From positions 1 to 5,842 of the forward strand of contig WQUF01000152.1 of NCBI GenBank assembly GCA_009785875.1: a stretch of 5,842 nucleotides of DNA, read 5' to 3'. The notes under the pieces are model-generated. The model was not told where the DNA came from. It did no database searches and saw nothing but the letters and a program-made list of their open reading frames with translations. Below are positions 5,586-5,842 of this stretch, one piece after another. The position numbers and the translations under genes are program-made. Position 1 is the first letter of the stretch. Each line of letters starts with the position of its first letter. This DNA comes from Oscillospiraceae bacterium. Its GTDB lineage: Bacteria; Bacillota; Clostridia; Clostridiales; Clostridiaceae.

Positions 5586-5620
5586 AAAAAAAACTTTCCC
5601 AAAAATTCCGAGAAGTTTTT
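5586..5620 (-). terminator. Minus-strand intrinsic terminator for the gene fragment to the right
   Basis: Read on the minus strand, AAAAACTTCTC pairs with GGGAAAG plus the following T bases (one bulged A and one G-T pair), with GGAATTTTT as the loop. It ends in eight T (5593-5586). It lies about 57 bases past the last stop of the minus-strand remnant, which supports a former minus-strand gene there. On the plus strand the same sequence forms only the outer 8-bp stem. Confidence 0.5.
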
Positions 5621-5676
5621 ACATATTTTTCATGTGAATTAGTAATTTTTTTTATTTAAGTCTACACTAAGTTATC

Positions 5677-5842
5677 CTATAGATTATCATCTAAGGAATC
5701 CAGGATTGCGAGGGGTTTGCGCCTTTTACCATTAATCGACTTATTAACCTCTCTTATTCAGTTTTCTAAATTAGAGTCTGTGCAATTCTTCTATGTTTCT
5801 TGCGTTTACAATGTTAAAATTATCTTTATTTATCATGCCTTT
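5677..5842 (-). pseudogene. Possible broken 3' end of a minus-strand gene, runs off the right edge
   Basis: Not recognised. From the right edge one minus-strand frame is open for 23 codons (5842-5774) and reads like protein, including NIVNARNIEELHRL, then meets TAA at 5773-5771. In that frame FRKLNKRG follows until another stop. A second frame then opens and reads NGKRRKPLAILDSLDDNL up to TAG at 5679-5677. Joining the pieces needs one stop read through and one single-base frame change, as in a decayed gene tail. The section at about 5701-5730 is GC-richer (17 of 30) than its surroundings. A minus-strand terminator lies just beyond. The plus strand is also open here but has no ribosome binding site and looks like an antisense shadow. 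The stretch 5621-5676 shows nothing beyond AT-rich spacer. Whether this is truly a gene remnant is uncertain. Confidence 0.35.

Noticed and set aside
5659..5842. Plus-strand open frame to the right edge
   Set aside because: No start codon with a ribosome binding site. The minus-strand readings are more protein-like and have a terminator, so this is likely an antisense shadow.

Overview
The window comes from a low-GC Firmicute, most likely a clostridial-type anaerobe. The evidence is AT-rich sequence (sampled 60-base rows mostly 25-35% GC), strong AGGAGG-type ribosome binding sites, near-consensus TTGACA/TATAAT promoters, a ferredoxin-fused aldo/keto reductase and a regulator with the HTH plus DUF2087 architecture. 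No tRNA, rRNA, CRISPR array or intact transposase is visible.

Layout. (1) The 3' part of an MFS transporter gene enters from the left edge on the plus strand. It ends at a hairpin with a T-tract that also lies at the end of the convergent aldo/keto reductase gene. (2) That reductase (minus strand, 341 aa from the better start) carries a full AKR tetrad and two C-terminal [4Fe-4S] motifs. (3) Divergent from it is a broken HAD-family phosphatase gene. Motif I and the motif III/IV end survive in different frames, and the cap region has been deleted at a run of seven T. (4) A good promoter inside the end of that remnant drives a DUF2087 regulator (Zn-finger-like N-terminus, LuxR-type HTH) followed 30 bases later by a RelB/DinJ-type antitoxin with no toxin beside it. 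(5) A 141-bp inverted-repeat element with TTAA at both ends starts 2 bases after the antitoxin stop. Its other end supplies the last codons and stop of a convergent XRE regulator with an S24-like C-terminal domain. (6) Divergent from the XRE gene is a second aldo/keto reductase without iron-sulfur motifs and with clearly higher GC, starting at TTG. (7) The last 300 bases hold two hairpins and what looks like the broken 3' end of a minus-strand gene running off the right edge.

How the parts may work together. The window looks like a small accessory mosaic: redox enzymes (two different AKRs), one-component regulators, an orphan antitoxin, a non-autonomous mobile-element-like repeat and two decayed genes. 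The XRE regulator and AKR2 share a 171-bp divergent control region with two TGATCA-centred palindromes 105 bp apart. This suggests, but does not prove, joint control by the XRE protein. No complete new defence or biosynthetic system can be supported. The most unusual piece is the 141-bp element and its relation to the genes on each side.
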